DNA from: Deltaproteobacteria bacterium
Lineage (GTDB): Bacteria > Myxococcota_A > UBA796 > GCA-2862545
Length of the DNA stretch: 64,000 nt
Assembly: GCA_007693595.1 (NCBI GenBank)
Contig: REDI01000028.1
Location: 115,669 to 179,668, forward strand
Direction of reading: 5' to 3'
In this document: positions 44,256 to 52,689 of the stretch, piece by piece
How the letters are laid out: every line of letters starts with the position of its first letter
How positions within the stretch are numbered: position 1 is the stretch's first letter
The notes under the pieces: generated by a model
Database searches by the model: none
The model's input: the letters and a program-made list of their open reading frames with translations, nothing else
What the model was told of the DNA's origin: nothing
Program-made: the position numbers and the translations under genes

Positions 44256-45367
44256 GGGTCCCCGTCGTCCGGTGGGACGCGATCGGGCCACGGAAAGTCA
44301 CATCCGCAGATCTGCTCCGCCTGGCGGACGAAGCGGCTCGGCAGCGGGGATTCAGGATGGACCTCGTTGATCAGGTAGTCTGCGATGGCTTCACGGATGG
44401 TCTCCCCAGCGCGGGTCCGAGTACGGCTGGCCCAGAGGTCCAAGATGAAGCGCTGACGCGAGATGATCGTGGGCAGCGCATCCCCCTGTACCGTCTCGCC
44501 CCGGTACCACACGCTGTCGAGCTCGTTGGGGAGCTCTTCGAGGGACTCGAGGAGCTTGCCGTCCGCTCGCGCCTCAGCGATCTGCATGATGTAGGGGTGG
44601 ATCTGGCGCGCCACGCGAGCTTCAGCCGCCTTCTTCTGGCGCTTGGTCGCGAAGGCGAAGCCGACGGAGAGAGCGGGCGCTCCCGGCGCGCGGTCGAAGG
44701 AGGGGGCAGGACTGCCACCGTGCGCGGGCGTGCCCGCAACCTGCTGCACCCCCAGACCTTGGTAGGCGGCGAGCCCCGACTTGACGGTAAACCAGCCATC
44801 GTCGTAGACGGTGACGGTCGGTTTCCAACGATTTTCTTTGCCTTCGGGGCGCCAGACCGAGAACCCATCACCCCGGCGCTTGTTCTGGTAGCCCATGCTG
44901 TGCAGCTTCTGAGCCACCGCCTCGTGGGCGGACTCGAGCCGCTCCCCCCAGACGATGATCTCGTTCTGCTTGAGCGCTCGTGGGCGCTCGGGCGGATCCG
45001 GCAGGTTTCGGGCGGTGATCTCGGGCTCAGGAACCGAGTTGTCGACCGGCGGCCGCGGGATGTCGGGGCCGACCCTGATCTCGGTAGGCTTCGACTTCAC
45101 CGCCCACGAGAGCCACTGCGGGGTGCGCGTCATGTTCCCGTGCACCTGTCGCGGCCTCTCCTCGATGTCGGGCCACGAGCCTTGGGGCTCCGACTCAAAG
45201 ACGGGACCGACCGGCGCGTCGGGGTGGCCCGGTACGGCCCAGGGGACCAGCGGCCAGCGCTCGGAGAGGACCGTCGCATCGGAGGGGAGGTCCACCGCGG
45301 GCTCAGGCTCGCTCGCCTGGGCCATGCCCAGTCCGATCCAAGCTACGAGGAGGCAAGGCAGCCTCAA
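44252..45367 (-). CDS. Hypothetical exported protein upstream of TonB receptor
   Basis: A 371-aa protein. TTG start with GGAGG four bases upstream, signal peptide ending GMAQAS. The middle has a Pro-rich stretch (about 95-135), then a compact domain with IIVWGERLESAHEAVAQKLHSMG and VTVYDDGWFTVKSG, and a C-terminal helical part ending RQAEQICGCDFPWP with a CGC pair. Family not recognised. First gene of the three-gene operon, coupled by GTGA to the receptor; possibly a periplasmic partner. Confidence 0.65.
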   Translation of the reverse strand: MRLPCLLVAWIGLGMAQASEPEPAVDLPSDATVLSERWPLVPWAVPGHPDAPVGPVFESEPQGSWPDIEERPRQVHGNMTRTPQWLSWAVKSKPTEIRVGPDIPRPPVDNSVPEPEITARNLPDPPERPRALKQNEIIVWGERLESAHEAVAQKLHSMGYQNKRRGDGFSVWRPEGKENRWKPTVTVYDDGWFTVKSGLAAYQGLGVQQVAGTPAHGGSPAPSFDRAPGAPALSVGFAFATKRQKKAAEARVARQIHPYIMQIAEARADGKLLESLEELPNELDSVWYRGETVQGDALPTIISRQRFILDLWASRTRTRAGETIREAIADYLINEVHPESPLPSRFVRQAEQICGCDFPWPDRVPPDDGDP

Positions 45368-45502
45368 CGGTCCTCCAGGGGTGACGCGGCGAGGGGCTCA
45401 GCGGAGCCTCTGGCGAACTCTACCCGGTCAAGGCCATGGAGCCCACCGTCGCCTTCCGCTCGCCAACGGGATAACACCGAACGGTCAGCACCGGAGATGT
45501 CC

Positions 45503-45847
45503 ATGACCAGACTCCTCGTCGCGTTGTTCCTCGTCGGATGCGTGCGTCTCCCCCCTGGCGAGCCTTGTGAAGCGACCGGCGAAGGGTTCCATCGCAAAGA
45601 CCCTTGTTCCTACACTTGTGTGGAGTGGGAGGTCTTCTGCGATGATGGCTCGACGATCATCCCCGGTGTCTGCTCCGGCGGGGCCTGCTCAAGCGATGCG
45701 GACTGCGGCCCGGGATTGTCTTGCGCCAGGACCGGCTCGGTCGCGAACTCCTGCTTGCCCGACCACCTCTGCGGCGACGATGGATTCGAGGCCCCGACCG
45801 CGGCGAGCTTCGGCGATCTCGATCCCCGGACGGTCGAGCCCGAGTAG
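45503..45847 (+). CDS. Small Cys-rich lipoprotein
   Basis: A 114-aa lipoprotein; ATG at 45503 with GGAG six bases upstream (another ATG lies at 45497). Signal MTRLLVALFLVGC (Cys13). About twelve cysteines in the mature part (CEATGEGFHRKDPCSYTC; CSSDADCGPGLSC), the same DxDCG module as in the larger Cys-rich lipoprotein at 15.5-16.1 kb. The long open frame upstream is antisense to the TonB receptor and not coding. Function unknown. Confidence 0.6.
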   Translation: MTRLLVALFLVGCVRLPPGEPCEATGEGFHRKDPCSYTCVEWEVFCDDGSTIIPGVCSGGACSSDADCGPGLSCARTGSVANSCLPDHLCGDDGFEAPTAASFGDLDPRTVEPE

Positions 45848-45945
45848 CCGGGTCGTCCGCCGTCGGCCCTTGGCGTAGCCTCCGAGGTGTGCAGGTAACA
45901 ACCACGTTGCGCGGCCCCCAAGCCCACGCCTCTCCGGAGCCCTGC

Positions 45946-46854
45946 ATGAGCCCTACGGCCTACATCCCCCTCGCCGACTTCGCGCAGACCTGGACGGAGC
46001 GGGCGTCTGAGGTTCCCTTTGCTGTTGAGCCGCGAGGCGCTGCGCCGCGCTTGCCGGCCGCGGTGGCCCGTCGAGTCGACGAGGTGGTCGACACGGTGGT
46101 GGCGCTCCAGCGAGCGGAGTGGCTCGAGGAGGGCGCCTACCTTGGCCCAAGCTCCATGCCTGTCATCTACCGGATCGTGCTCGACGGGGCCAGAGCGCTG
46201 GGGGTGGTGGTGCCCGTCGCCATCGTCGCCTCGGTCCCCCTGAACGCCCAGGGGGTCCACGGGACCGACGATCGCCCCTTCCTGCTCCTGAGCAGCCATT
46301 TCATCTCGACCGCCACCCCCTCCGAGGTCGCCTTCGTCGTCGGCCAACAGCTCGGACACATCGCGGCCGGGCAGGTCACAGCCCGCAGCCTCTACGCCCT
46401 CATCGTCGATCACAACGGGGTGCGGCGCCTGGCACGGCGGGCCGTTGGGCCCACCCTCGACGTCGTGCTCGCGCCCGTCTCGCTCGGCCTGCGGCTCGCG
46501 CTCTCTCGCTGGCACCGACTCTCCGAGGTCACCGGCGACCGCGCCGGCTTACTCGTCAGCGACGACCTCGCAGCCTCCCAGCGCGCCATGCTCCGCTGCG
46601 CCCTGGGCTCCATCTCGGAGCTCGATGTTGGGGAGTACCTCAAGCAGAACCGCGCGTCCAAAGAGCGGGGGCCCGGCCGCTGGGCGGAGATCCTCACGGA
46701 CCGTCCCTGGCTACACAAGCGCCTGAAAGCGGTGGATCTCTGGGCGCGGAGCGAGCCCTTCGTCACCCTGGGGGGCAGCCCGGTCCAAGGGGATCTCCTC
46801 GACGCCGACACCCTGTCGCGGCGCACCTTGGCGCTGCTGGCGGTGGGCACATGA
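45946..46854 (+). CDS. M48-protease-like membrane protein with degenerate QQxxH motif
   Basis: A 302-aa protein; GGAG seven bases before the ATG. The layout is that of M48-like zinc peptidases: an N-terminal helical region, NAQGVHGTDDRPFLLLSS (the stretch before the active helix), then GQQLGHIAAG at 133-142 where active members have HELGH, two hydrophobic segments (about 155-185), and SEVTGDRAGLLVSDD, equivalent to the E/D third-ligand region. The first His and catalytic Glu are both replaced by Gln (codons CAA CAG), so it is probably an inactive scaffold. Its stop overlaps the next ATG. First gene of the three-gene dynamin operon. Confidence 0.65.
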   Translation: MSPTAYIPLADFAQTWTERASEVPFAVEPRGAAPRLPAAVARRVDEVVDTVVALQRAEWLEEGAYLGPSSMPVIYRIVLDGARALGVVVPVAIVASVPLNAQGVHGTDDRPFLLLSSHFISTATPSEVAFVVGQQLGHIAAGQVTARSLYALIVDHNGVRRLARRAVGPTLDVVLAPVSLGLRLALSRWHRLSEVTGDRAGLLVSDDLAASQRAMLRCALGSISELDVGEYLKQNRASKERGPGRWAEILTDRPWLHKRLKAVDLWARSEPFVTLGGSPVQGDLLDADTLSRRTLALLAVGT

Positions 46855-48263
46855 ACTTCGTGCGCGACGTCGAGGCGGTCCTGCGCACGGCGGGCGATCC
46901 CGAACTGGTCCATCTCTGGCGACGGAGCTGTCGGGAGCTCTCGGTCTCCCCTCGCCTCGCCGTGATCGGGCTCTCCGCTGCCGAAGCGGCCCAGGCGCTG
47001 CCCAGCCTCGAGGGGCTAGGCGCGGCAGCGATGGGGATCGACCCTTCCCCCGACGAGCCCCACCTCGAAGAGGCGGCGCGCGATCCCCTCCTCGGCGTGC
47101 ACGGGGTGGTCTGGACGACCCAGGCGACCCAGCCCCTCGGCGAGCGGGAGCGACGCGCGCTCTCCCTGATCCTTCGCGACGCAAAGCCCGCCTTGGCGTG
47201 GGTTTGGCTTCGCGGAGTCGATCTCCTCGACAAGCTCAGCGATGATCCTGAGGCCGAGCGAGCTCAGATCCTCGATCGGCTGCGCGCCTTGGTGCCTGCT
47301 CCGGTGCAGATCCTCGACCCCTCCGAGGTCTCCTCGCTCGCCAAGGCGCTGCGGGCGCGTCACCGCCCCCTCACCCACGAGCGCCAGGCGATCGTCGCGC
47401 AGATCCTCCTCTCCCAGGCCCGCCAGCGCCTCGACGCCGATCGGGAGCACACCAGAGCTGCCGTCGCGCGCCTCGAGGCGGCCCTCGCCGAAGAAGACGA
47501 GGCCCTCGACAAGGCCCGCACCGCGGGTCGCAGGGCGGCGACCTACACGCTGGGCGCCGTCACGACCCACACCCACACGGTTCGATCGAGGGTCCGCGAC
47601 TTCCTGCTCGAGCTCGAGGCCGACCTCGAGGCCCAGATCGCCAGCGTGGCCGACGTCGAGACCGCACGCCGCGTGCTACCCCACTGGATCGAGCACGTCG
47701 TTCGCCTGCATCTGCAGGATCAGATCACCGCCTGGCGACGGGTGGTGCACGCCGAGGTCAGCAAGATCGACGCCTCGGATCGAGCGCTGGCTCACGCGGA
47801 GCTGCTCATGCCGCCCATCCACCCCAGCCCCTTCCCCGTCCAGGGGCGCTGGCGTCGCGCGGTCGGGCTCTCCGCCGGCGTCGGAGGCGCGGTCCTGCTC
47901 GCCACCCTCCAGCTCTGGATCCCCGCCGCCCTGGCCGCTGCCGGAGGCGTCGCCTGGTCGGTGATCGACCGCGACCCCCAGGATGCCCAGCGAGATCGGC
48001 TCGTCGACCGGGCCAGGCGGGCGGTGCGAGACCTCTCCTCCGACATCGACAAGGTCCTTGGAACGCAGATCCAGGGCTTCGAGCAGGCGCTCGCCCAGCT
48101 CGGGGACCACGAGGCCGAGCGCCTCGCCGCCGATAGGGCAGAGGTCCGCGACGCCCTCAAGGCCCGACTTCGTCAGCACCAAGGTCGCCTCGAACAGCTC
48201 GAGTCGTCTATCGCTAGCTTTCAGAGCCAGCAGCAAGCTCTCGCCCCCACGGAGGCCTCGTGA
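46851..48263 (+). CDS. Dynamin-like protein with degenerate GTPase domain
   Basis: A 470-aa protein coupled on both sides (ATGA, GTGA). The N-terminal ~150 residues look like a small GTPase domain that has lost its P-loop: LAVIGLSAAEAAQAL (36-50) occupies the G1 position without GKS, GVVWTTQATQPLGERER (85-101) resembles the switch/helix strand, and VWLRGVDLLDKL (118-129) resembles G4. It is followed by long helices (about 170-330), a hydrophobic hairpin (about 337-375: GLSAGVGGAVLLATLQLWIP, ALAAAGGVAW) and a C-terminal coiled coil. This is the helical-stalk and paddle plan of bacterial dynamin-like proteins. Probably the inactive partner of the next gene product (inference). Confidence 0.55.
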   Translation: MNFVRDVEAVLRTAGDPELVHLWRRSCRELSVSPRLAVIGLSAAEAAQALPSLEGLGAAAMGIDPSPDEPHLEEAARDPLLGVHGVVWTTQATQPLGERERRALSLILRDAKPALAWVWLRGVDLLDKLSDDPEAERAQILDRLRALVPAPVQILDPSEVSSLAKALRARHRPLTHERQAIVAQILLSQARQRLDADREHTRAAVARLEAALAEEDEALDKARTAGRRAATYTLGAVTTHTHTVRSRVRDFLLELEADLEAQIASVADVETARRVLPHWIEHVVRLHLQDQITAWRRVVHAEVSKIDASDRALAHAELLMPPIHPSPFPVQGRWRRAVGLSAGVGGAVLLATLQLWIPAALAAAGGVAWSVIDRDPQDAQRDRLVDRARRAVRDLSSDIDKVLGTQIQGFEQALAQLGDHEAERLAADRAEVRDALKARLRQHQGRLEQLESSIASFQSQQQALAPTEAS

Positions 48264-50551
48264 GCCCCACCCCGCTCCAGCGCTTCGCCGCGAAACGCCG
48301 CGAGGCCGCCGCCGTGCTCGAGGCCCTGGCGACCGCCGCCGCCCAGGTCGGACCCGCCACCGAGCGCTTCGTCTCCCCCCTCGGGCGAGGCGCCCAGCGC
48401 ACCCGCGAGGGTCGCTTCGTCGTGCTCCTGATCGGCTGCTTCTCGTCGGGCAAGAGCAGCCTGCTCAACGCCCTGTTGGGGCAGCCGGTCCTCCCGGTCA
48501 AGGTCAACCCCTGCACCGCCATCCTCACCGAGCTCCGCCACGGCGAGGCGCCCTCGGTCGAGGTGCTTCGCCACGATGGCTCCGCCAAGACCCTGGGTCC
48601 CGAGGCCTTCCTCGCGGAATACCAGCTCGAGACTCCCGAGCCCTCCGCCGAGGCCCTCGACCGCTTCGCCGAGATCGACCGCGCCATCGTCCGCTGGCCG
48701 CTGCCCCTGCTACGCGATGGCGTGGCCTTGGTCGACACTCCGGGGCTCGATGATGACCCGGCGCGAACCGCCCGGACCCTGCGCAGCCTGCCCGAAGCCG
48801 ACGCGGTGATCTTCGTGCTCAACGCCACCCGGTTTCTCACCGAGCTCGAGCGCCACACCCTCGAGCGCGAGCTGCTCCCCCTCGGCCTGACCAACCTCTT
48901 CTTCCCCGTGACGATGATCGACCTGCTCCACGCCTTGTCCGACCAGCCGGAGCAGGATCGCACGGAGCTCTATCGCCGCGCGCGCGAGGCCCTGGAGCCC
49001 TTGTGCGAGGTCGAGGGGCACCAGCGCTTCGACGAGCGCTTCTTCCCTCTCAACGCCCGCGGGGCCCTCCAGGCCCGCTGGACGGGACAAGCCCGGCGCG
49101 AACCGCTCGACCACCAAGCCCTCCAGGCGTCGGGGATCGCGCCCTTCGAGGCCTCGCTCGAGCGCTTCTTGGTGCACGAGCGCGGACGAGCCCAGCTCCT
49201 TCGCAGCCTGCACCTCGCCCGAGCCACCCTCGACGGCGTCGAGCGCCAGGCCGCCCTCGACCGCGCGACCGCCAAGGCGAGCGTCGAGGAGCTTCGCGCG
49301 CGACAGGCGGCCCTCGCGCCGCAGCTCGACGCCCTCGATCAGGTGGCAGAGCGGGTCGACGACACCGTCCAGCGCTTCGTCGATCGGCAGGCGACCCGAA
49401 CCTGGCAGAGCCTCCGTACGACCCTCTCCCGCGCCGAGGCCGAGCTCCCCGAAGCGGTCGGGGAGCTGGACCTGGGTGCAGTCGCCGCCCTCGACCTGCT
49501 CACCCCCGCCGGCCGCGCACGAGTGGAGCGCACGCTGCACCGCGAGATCGAACGCTGGCTCCAGGATTGGCTCGACACCTGGAGGAAGGAGCTCGAGGGC
49601 GAGATCGAGCGCGCGCTCGCCTCCCTGCGGGTGGAGCTCGCGACCGAAGCCCAGGACTTCGACCTCCTGACCACCGACATCCTGAGCGGGTTCGCAGGAA
49701 GCACCGTCGATCTTCCCCTCTCCGATCTCGGCGCCGACGACCCAGACCCCCTCGAGCGCTGGTTCAGCGTGGCTCTCGGCGCGGTCCTGCTCTCGCCAGG
49801 TACCATGGCGGCGGGTTGGACCCAGGGCTACGAGGGCGCGCTGAAGGGCGCGGCGAGCCGGGTAGCAGTCCGGGTCGCGATCCTAGCGATCGGGGTCTTC
49901 CTCGGCCCCGTGGGCTGGGCTGGGCTGGTCTTGTATGCCGTGAGCGACGCCGCGCTGCTCGTGCTCACCGGCGGGGGGCAGCTCCGGCGGCTGCGTCGAC
50001 AGGTCGCCGAGAGCCTCCAAGGCCGCCTCGTCGCTCAGGCCGACGCCGTCCGCGACGAGGTCGAGCTCCGCGTGCGCGAGAGCTTCGGCCCGCTCCACGA
50101 GGCCTTGGTCGGCGCCGCACGCTCCGAGGCCGAGGAGCTTCGGATCGCGCTGGAACAGGCGGTGCGCGCGCGCGAGAAGGCCATCGCCGACGCCACCGCT
50201 CGCGATCAGACCTGGCGCCGCACGCTGGGGGAACTGCGCGCAGGGGTCGAGCGTCTGCAGGAGCTGGTCGGCCCCGATCCTCGCCGCACCCCGACCCGGA
50301 TCCTCACCTTTAAGGCTAAAGAGATCCCTGAGGGCCTGCTTCGCGAGCACAACCTCAAAGCCGGCACTTGGGGTCTCCTCGAGCTGCTCTCGGGGGAGCT
50401 CACCTTTATCGACGATCGAGAGCAGCGCACATCGATGGTCGCGGGGGACTCCATCGTCGTGCCTCCGGTCCTTCCCCACCGGATCGAGCCCAGCGAAGAC
50501 GCCGCCATCCGGATCTCCTTCTTCGCTGCGCCTCCCCTGCCCCAGTCGTAG
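48260..50551 (+). CDS. Dynamin-like GTPase fused to a C-terminal DUF1971 cupin
   Basis: A 763-aa protein from GTG (GTGA overlap, GGAGG four bases upstream). The GTPase domain has G1 GCFSSGKSS (59-67), G2 Thr in NPCTAI (~86) and G3 DTPG (159-162); G4 is atypical (VTMIDLL). Long helical stalk regions follow (about 300-450), then a hydrophobic paddle (about 530-585: AILAIGVFLGPVGWAGLVLYAV in parts), further helices, and at 677-763 a cupin: EGLLREHNLKAGTWGLLELLSGEL, VAGDSIVVPPVLPHRIEP, the DUF1971 pattern of TehB/YeaR tellurite- or nitrite-linked cupins. I know no described dynamin-cupin fusion. Likely remodels membranes in response to a ligand of the cupin (inference). Confidence 0.8.
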   Translation: MSPTPLQRFAAKRREAAAVLEALATAAAQVGPATERFVSPLGRGAQRTREGRFVVLLIGCFSSGKSSLLNALLGQPVLPVKVNPCTAILTELRHGEAPSVEVLRHDGSAKTLGPEAFLAEYQLETPEPSAEALDRFAEIDRAIVRWPLPLLRDGVALVDTPGLDDDPARTARTLRSLPEADAVIFVLNATRFLTELERHTLERELLPLGLTNLFFPVTMIDLLHALSDQPEQDRTELYRRAREALEPLCEVEGHQRFDERFFPLNARGALQARWTGQARREPLDHQALQASGIAPFEASLERFLVHERGRAQLLRSLHLARATLDGVERQAALDRATAKASVEELRARQAALAPQLDALDQVAERVDDTVQRFVDRQATRTWQSLRTTLSRAEAELPEAVGELDLGAVAALDLLTPAGRARVERTLHREIERWLQDWLDTWRKELEGEIERALASLRVELATEAQDFDLLTTDILSGFAGSTVDLPLSDLGADDPDPLERWFSVALGAVLLSPGTMAAGWTQGYEGALKGAASRVAVRVAILAIGVFLGPVGWAGLVLYAVSDAALLVLTGGGQLRRLRRQVAESLQGRLVAQADAVRDEVELRVRESFGPLHEALVGAARSEAEELRIALEQAVRAREKAIADATARDQTWRRTLGELRAGVERLQELVGPDPRRTPTRILTFKAKEIPEGLLREHNLKAGTWGLLELLSGELTFIDDREQRTSMVAGDSIVVPPVLPHRIEPSEDAAIRISFFAAPPLPQS

Positions 50552-50563
50552 ATCTCGGTCCCT

Positions 50564-50860
50564 TCAGCAGGCTTCCAAGCTCTCCGACTCCTCCTCTGCG
50601 CAGGACGCTCGACAGTCGCGCTCGCTACCGACGCATCGCCGGCGACACTCCCCCTCGTCCTCGTCGCAGATCTCCGAGCACTCGACGCTGGTGCAGTCCG
50701 CGCGACACGCGGTGCCCAAGCGGCTGCACTCCGCGCGGCAGAAGTCCTCGTCGTTCTGGCACCGGGCCTCGCAGGTGCCACGGGCGGCGAAGGCTTCCTG
50801 CTGGCACTCCGCCGTGCCACCACAGGAGATCAAGAGGACGAGAAGCATGGAGCGAAGCAC
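50564..50860 (-). CDS. Small Cys-rich lipoprotein
   Basis: A 98-aa protein from GTG with GGAGG six bases upstream. Signal MLRSMLLVLLISC (Cys13), then a mature domain with about fifteen cysteines in the regular spacing CxxxC (CEARCQNDEDFCRAEC; CRADCTSVECSEIC; CRRRC), suggesting a helical hairpin stapled by disulfides. The repeated CxxxC differs from the DxDC modules of the other Cys-rich lipoproteins here. Converges on the dynamin operon 12 bases away and is divergent from the AbgT gene. Function unknown. Confidence 0.65.
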   Translation of the reverse strand: MLRSMLLVLLISCGGTAECQQEAFAARGTCEARCQNDEDFCRAECSRLGTACRADCTSVECSEICDEDEGECRRRCVGSERDCRASCAEEESESLEAC

Positions 50861-50922
50861 GGCGGCCTCCGAAGTTGGGATGGGCCGTGCACCGACGGCG
50901 GCCAGCCGCTATCGTGCCCGGC

Positions 50923-52689
50923 ATGAACGAGCCAACAGACAGGTCTTCCCGCGGGGTCTTGGCCACCCTCCTCGATGGGGTCGAGCGGATCGGCAACGCC
51001 TTGCCCGATCCCGTCACCCTCTTCGCCCTCGGGGCCGTGCTGGTCCTGCTCCTCTCCCAGGTCGGCGCCTCGCTCGGCTGGGAGGTCGACAAGCCCGTCG
51101 CCCAGCCCGCCACCGTCCCTGTGCTCGACTCGGGCACCCAGGAGCCCATCGAGGTGCTCTCCACCCAGATCGTCGCCGGTCGCCCCGTCGTCGTCGTCGG
51201 CGAGGACGGCACCCCCCTGCGCGCCCCGATCCGCGAGCCCGTCGTCGATGAGGCGGGTGAGCTCACCATCGAGCGCAGCGCCCAGTCGGTCAAGGTACGG
51301 TCTCTGCTCGACCGCGACGGCGCGAAGTGGGTGCTCGACAACCTCGTGCACAACTTCACCGCCTTCCATCCGCTCGGCGTCGTGCTCGTCGCCATGCTCG
51401 GGATCGGCGTCGCCGAGAAGACCGGCCTGATCGGCGCGGTGCTCAAGGCCCTCATGAAGCTCACCCCAGCTCGGCTGCTCAATCCCTCGATGGTCGGCAT
51501 CGGGGTGCTCTCGTCGCTCGCGGCCGACGCAGGCTATGTCGTGCTTCCGCCGGTCGCGGCCTTACTCTACAAAGCGGTCGGACGAAGTCCGCTCGTCGGC
51601 ATCGCCGCCGTCTTCGCGGGGGTCGCGGCCGGCTTCTCCGCGAACCTCGTCATCACCAGCCTCGATCCTTTACTCGGTGGGCTGTCTACCGTCGGCGCTC
51701 AGCTCCTCGTGCCCTCCTACGAGGTCCTGCCGACCGCCAACTGGTACTTCATGATCGTCAGCACCTTTCTGCTGACCGGGGTGGGCTGGTTCGTCACCTC
51801 GCGCTTTGTCGAGCCCCGCTTCGCAGACAAGCCCCCCGACGAAGGCGGCCCGGCGCCCGTCACCGAAGAAGAGCAGCAAGCGGCCGTGCTCACCTCCGCC
51901 GAGGTCTTGGGCATGGGCTGGTCCGGGGTGGCGGGCCTGGTCGCGCTCCTGCTCTCGATGGCGCTGATCTTCATCCCGTGGGCGCCGCTGTGGGCCGAGC
52001 CCGACGAGCTTCCCCGGTGGGGCGGCGCGGTCGTTCCGATCCTCTTCTTCGTCTTTCTGGTCATGGGCATCGCCTTCGGTCTGGTCACCGACACCCTGCG
52101 CACCGCCACGGGCGCCAGGCGCCGCGATACCGGCGTGGCCCGGCTGATGGCCTCGACGATGGCCGACATGGGACCCTACATCGTGCTCGCCTTCTTCGCG
52201 GCCCAGTTCGTGGAGTTCTTCAACCACTCCAACCTGGGCGTCATGCTGGCGATCAAGGGTGGGGAACTGCTCTCTTCGCTCCCCCTGCCGCCCCAGGTGC
52301 TCATGGCGGCCTTCATCCTCGTCACCATGCTCGGTAACCTCTTCATCGGCTCGGCTTCGGCCAAGTACGCCTTCTTTGCCCCGGTCTTCGTGCCCATGTT
52401 CATGGCCGTCGGGATCAGCCCCGAGCTGGTCCAGGCCGCCTACCGGGTCGGCGACTCCGCGACCAACATCATCACCCCGCTCAACCCGTACTTCGTCGTC
52501 GTGCTCGTCTTCGTCCAACGCTATGTGCCCAAGGCCGGCCTCGGCACCCTGGTCAGTATGATGTTGCCCTATACCCTGTTTTTCTGGCTGACGTGGACCG
52601 TCATCCTGTTGGTTTGGATGAGCCTGGGGATCGATCTGGGCCCAGGGGGTCCAGTCGACTTCGACGTGAAGCTGCTGAGGGGAGAGTGA
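50923..52689 (+). CDS. AbgT-family transporter
   Basis: A 588-aa inner-membrane protein with ~10-12 helices. AbgT signatures: GNALPDPVTLFALGAVLVLLLS, FHPLGVVLVAMLGIGVAEKTGLIG, SLAADAGYVVLPPVAALLYKAVG, FSANLVITSLDPLLGG and SATNIITPLNPYF. The family imports p-aminobenzoyl-glutamate or exports antimetabolites such as sulfonamides. A soluble loop (about 55-130, APVLDS-type beta-rich) after the first helix is longer than usual. TATCGT lies seven bases before the ATG and no SD is evident, so the transcript may be leaderless. The stop overlaps the next GTG (GTGA). Confidence 0.88.
   Translation: MNEPTDRSSRGVLATLLDGVERIGNALPDPVTLFALGAVLVLLLSQVGASLGWEVDKPVAQPATVPVLDSGTQEPIEVLSTQIVAGRPVVVVGEDGTPLRAPIREPVVDEAGELTIERSAQSVKVRSLLDRDGAKWVLDNLVHNFTAFHPLGVVLVAMLGIGVAEKTGLIGAVLKALMKLTPARLLNPSMVGIGVLSSLAADAGYVVLPPVAALLYKAVGRSPLVGIAAVFAGVAAGFSANLVITSLDPLLGGLSTVGAQLLVPSYEVLPTANWYFMIVSTFLLTGVGWFVTSRFVEPRFADKPPDEGGPAPVTEEEQQAAVLTSAEVLGMGWSGVAGLVALLLSMALIFIPWAPLWAEPDELPRWGGAVVPILFFVFLVMGIAFGLVTDTLRTATGARRRDTGVARLMASTMADMGPYIVLAFFAAQFVEFFNHSNLGVMLAIKGGELLSSLPLPPQVLMAAFILVTMLGNLFIGSASAKYAFFAPVFVPMFMAVGISPELVQAAYRVGDSATNIITPLNPYFVVVLVFVQRYVPKAGLGTLVSMMLPYTLFFWLTWTVILLVWMSLGIDLGPGGPVDFDVKLLRGE

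Noticed and set aside
43913..45502. Upstream extension of the Cys-rich lipoprotein frame
   Set aside because: Antisense to the TonB receptor operon; the lipoprotein signal starts at 45503 with its own ribosome site.
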